Source of the DNA: an uncultured Collinsella sp.
GTDB taxonomy: Bacteria; Actinomycetota; Coriobacteriia; Coriobacteriales; Coriobacteriaceae
Length of the DNA stretch: 6,027 bases
Direction of reading: 5' to 3'
NCBI GenBank assembly: GCA_902493545.1
Contig: CABUQI010000077.1
Location: 1 to 6,027, forward strand
The notes under the pieces were generated by a model, which did not search any database, was not told where the DNA came from, and saw nothing but the letters and a program-made list of their open reading frames with translations. A program made the position numbers and the translations under genes. Each line of letters begins with the position of its first letter. Position 1 is the stretch's first letter. Below are positions 5,924-6,027 of this stretch, piece by piece.

Positions 5924-6027
5924 ATGGAATACGGATCGTTCCAGGCCGAAGAATTCGGCGACCTGCAGCGCCTGGTCGACGGACTGTTTTACGACCGCCA
6001 CGCCATCGACCGCCTGGATCTGATCGT
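5924..6027 (+). CDS. Partial hypothetical protein, start of a gene running off the window
   Basis: The frame is open from ATG at 5924 to the window end, giving 34 complete codons that begin MEYGSFQAEEFGDL. AAGGAGG lies 4 nt before the ATG, which is strong support for this start. Another in-frame ATG ten codons upstream (5894) has no ribosome site. The visible part is hydrophilic and acidic, with regularly spaced Leu, Ile and Val (LQRLVDGLF, IDRLDLIV) that suggest amphipathic helices, and it has no signal peptide or membrane segment. I do not recognise the family and assign no function. It is transcribed away from the aminotransferase gene. Confidence 0.75.
   Translation, partial: MEYGSFQAEEFGDLQRLVDGLFYDRHAIDRLDLI

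Overview
The window reads as a compact, GC-rich bacterial chromosome segment. Six genes plus a partial topoisomerase gene lie on the minus strand or run off the left edge, and one partial gene on the plus strand runs off the right edge. I infer an actinobacterium of the Coriobacteriia, probably Collinsella-like. The grounds are codon bias towards G/C-ending codons, an Asp_aminotransf-type (PF12897) aminotransferase, a type IA topoisomerase of the archaeal TopA kind, and a tatA-tatC pair followed by hypA-hypB. This assignment is inference; no marker gene here proves it. I see no rRNA, tRNA, CRISPR array, insertion sequence or phage gene.

Layout, following minus-strand transcription from right to left. 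A PLP aminotransferase, likely aspartate aminotransferase (5773-4469), is followed after about 50 nt by a small STAS-domain anti-sigma factor antagonist (4417-4103). A 152-nt intergenic region (4102-3951) holds two inverted repeats and a possible promoter. Next comes a tight cluster: tatA (GTG start, 3950-3363), tatC (3363-2572, overlapping the tatA stop by one base), hypA (2565-2209, 6 nt after tatC), hypB (2153-1470) and, 54 nt further on, the type IA topoisomerase gene (1415 to beyond the left edge, TTG start). On the plus strand, diverging from the aminotransferase, a gene of unknown function starts at 5924 after a strong Shine-Dalgarno sequence.

How the genes fit together. TatA and TatC form the membrane translocase for folded proteins with twin-arginine signals. 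HypA and HypB deliver nickel to [NiFe]-hydrogenase precursors. [NiFe]-hydrogenases are classic Tat cargo, so one transcript carrying both sets suggests maturation and export of a nickel enzyme. No hydrogenase structural gene and no hypC-F lie in the window. The topoisomerase has no evident link to this job and may simply be read through from the operon. The STAS protein lacks a neighbouring kinase or sigma factor.

The points most worth a second look are these: the long acidic, Glu-Pro-rich tail and TatB-like Glu8 of TatA; a perfect 7-bp hairpin abutting the tatA Shine-Dalgarno sequence; a 27-nt element with 19 identical positions (ACGTT-N14-CTATACTT) upstream of both tatA and the aminotransferase gene; and the tat-hyp gene fusion of functions. 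I do not see a clearly new biological system here.
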